A stretch of DNA of 5,879 bases from Acidimicrobiia bacterium (GTDB lineage: Bacteria; Actinomycetota; Acidimicrobiia; IMCC26256; PALSA-555). The stretch is taken from the NCBI GenBank assembly GCA_022865365.1, contig JALHSW010000455.1, positions 1 to 5,879 on the forward strand, written 5' to 3'. Below the pieces are notes generated by a model. It was given only the letters and a program-made list of their open reading frames with translations, was not told where the DNA came from and did not search any database. This document shows, one piece after another, positions 5,678-5,879 of this stretch (positions are counted from its first letter, which is position 1; each line of letters begins with the position of its first letter). A program made the translations under genes and the position numbers.

Positions 5678-5721
5678 CAGTGGCGCCTGGGTCAGTGGCG
5701 CCTGGGTCAGTGGCGCCAGGA
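5677..5721. repeat. 15-bp tandem repeat in the leader of the CxxU gene
   Basis: TCAGTGGCGCCTGGG at 5677-5691 and 5692-5706 (perfect), then TCAGTGGCGCC plus a diverged end at 5707-5721. Each copy contains the palindrome GGCGCC. It fills most of the 65 bp between the CoA-transferase stop and the CxxU gene start and abuts its ribosome binding site. It could be an operator-like array or simple slippage. Confidence 0.85.
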
Positions 5722-5726
5722 TCGGG

Positions 5727-5879
5727 TCATTGCAGCGTAGCGGCGCCACCCGCGGCCGCGTCACCCACCGCGTCGCGCACGGCGTCGCGCACGGCGTCGC
5801 GCATCGAGACGTCGACGAAGGCGCCCTGCTGTTCGTCGAGACACCGGCTCACCGCCAGGGCTGCATGCATCCCGGCCAG
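5727..5879 (-). CDS. Class III (CaiB/BaiF) CoA-transferase, 5'-partial and apparently C-terminally truncated
   Basis: The last 50 codons of a gene entering from the right edge. GMHAALAVSRCLDEQQGAF followed by VDVSMRDAV matches the family segment seen in formyl-CoA transferase-like proteins (GMH ... GQ-VDVSMQDAV). That segment follows closely after the catalytic Asp, which would be just outside the window. In this family about half of the protein (roughly 200 residues) should still follow. Instead the sequence repeats RDAV three times and ends GDAAAGGAATLQ. So the gene looks cut short, either a truncated pseudogene or an unusual half-length subunit. Such enzymes move CoA between carboxylic acids and would activate a pathway substrate. 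It lies 65 bp upstream of the CxxU gene on the same strand and may share its transcript. Confidence 0.75.
   Translation of the reverse strand: MAGMHAALAVSRCLDEQQGAFVDVSMRDAVRDAVRDAVGDAAAGGAATLQ
5769..5804. repeat. 12-bp tandem repeat at the CoA-transferase 3' end
   Basis: CGCGTCGCGCAC (5769-5780), GGCGTCGCGCAC (5781-5792), GGCGTCGCGCAT (5793-5804). On the minus strand this encodes Met-RDAV-RDAV-RDAV, starting exactly where the conserved VDVSMxDAV motif of the family lies and where family similarity ends. Confidence 0.88.

Noticed and set aside
1..5879. tRNA, rRNA, CRISPR array, insertion sequence or prophage genes
   Set aside because: No such structure or motif was found on either strand; the repeats present are short tandem slippage-type tracts, not spaced CRISPR repeats or IS ends.

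Overview
The window is high-GC DNA in which nearly every base is coding, genes abut or overlap by a few bases, GTG starts are common and long antisense shadow ORFs occur. This suggests an actinobacterium, perhaps an uncultured Acidimicrobiia-like lineage. That assignment is an inference from composition and gene content; no marker gene is present.

Layout. Bases 1-1239 (+ strand) hold the 3' part of a flavin amine oxidase with an odd domain order. The rest reads on the minus strand, convergent with it. From the right edge leftwards it runs: the end of a class III (CaiB/BaiF) CoA-transferase (5727-5879); an AhpD-like/carboxymuconolactone decarboxylase (CMD) protein with an in-frame TGA at its redox motif (5173-5661); a cytochrome P450 (3944-5185); a 147-bp gap with a possible promoter; a catalytically degenerate short-chain dehydrogenase (SDR, 3113-3796); an apparently intact SDR (2322-3092); and two more CMD-family proteins (1748-2305 and 1247-1741).

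Main result. The two ORF pieces at 5464-5661 and 5173-5442 are one gene read through a TGA in the same frame. The TGA replaces exactly the second cysteine of the AhpD CxxC motif (Cys-Pro-Ile-TGA). Nineteen bases after it comes the loop of a perfect 6-bp hairpin with a G at loop position 2, which fits the general form of a bacterial SECIS element. The best reading is a selenocysteine-containing (CxxU) AhpD-like protein. AhpD-like selenoproteins are known from marine metagenomes, so the family is not new, but this gene would normally be annotated as two fragments. The three CMD paralogues here carry Cys, Glu and probable Sec at the same position.

How the genes may work together. CoA-transferase, P450, SDRs and CMD proteins are typical of actinobacterial catabolic clusters for lipid-, steroid- or terpenoid-like substrates: CoA activation, hydroxylation, alcohol/ketone interconversion, and thiol-redox or peroxide defence. 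The substrate cannot be told from the sequence. Other oddities are the dead/live SDR pair, the CoA-transferase that ends early in a 12-bp repeat, and five short tandem-repeat tracts in under 6 kb.
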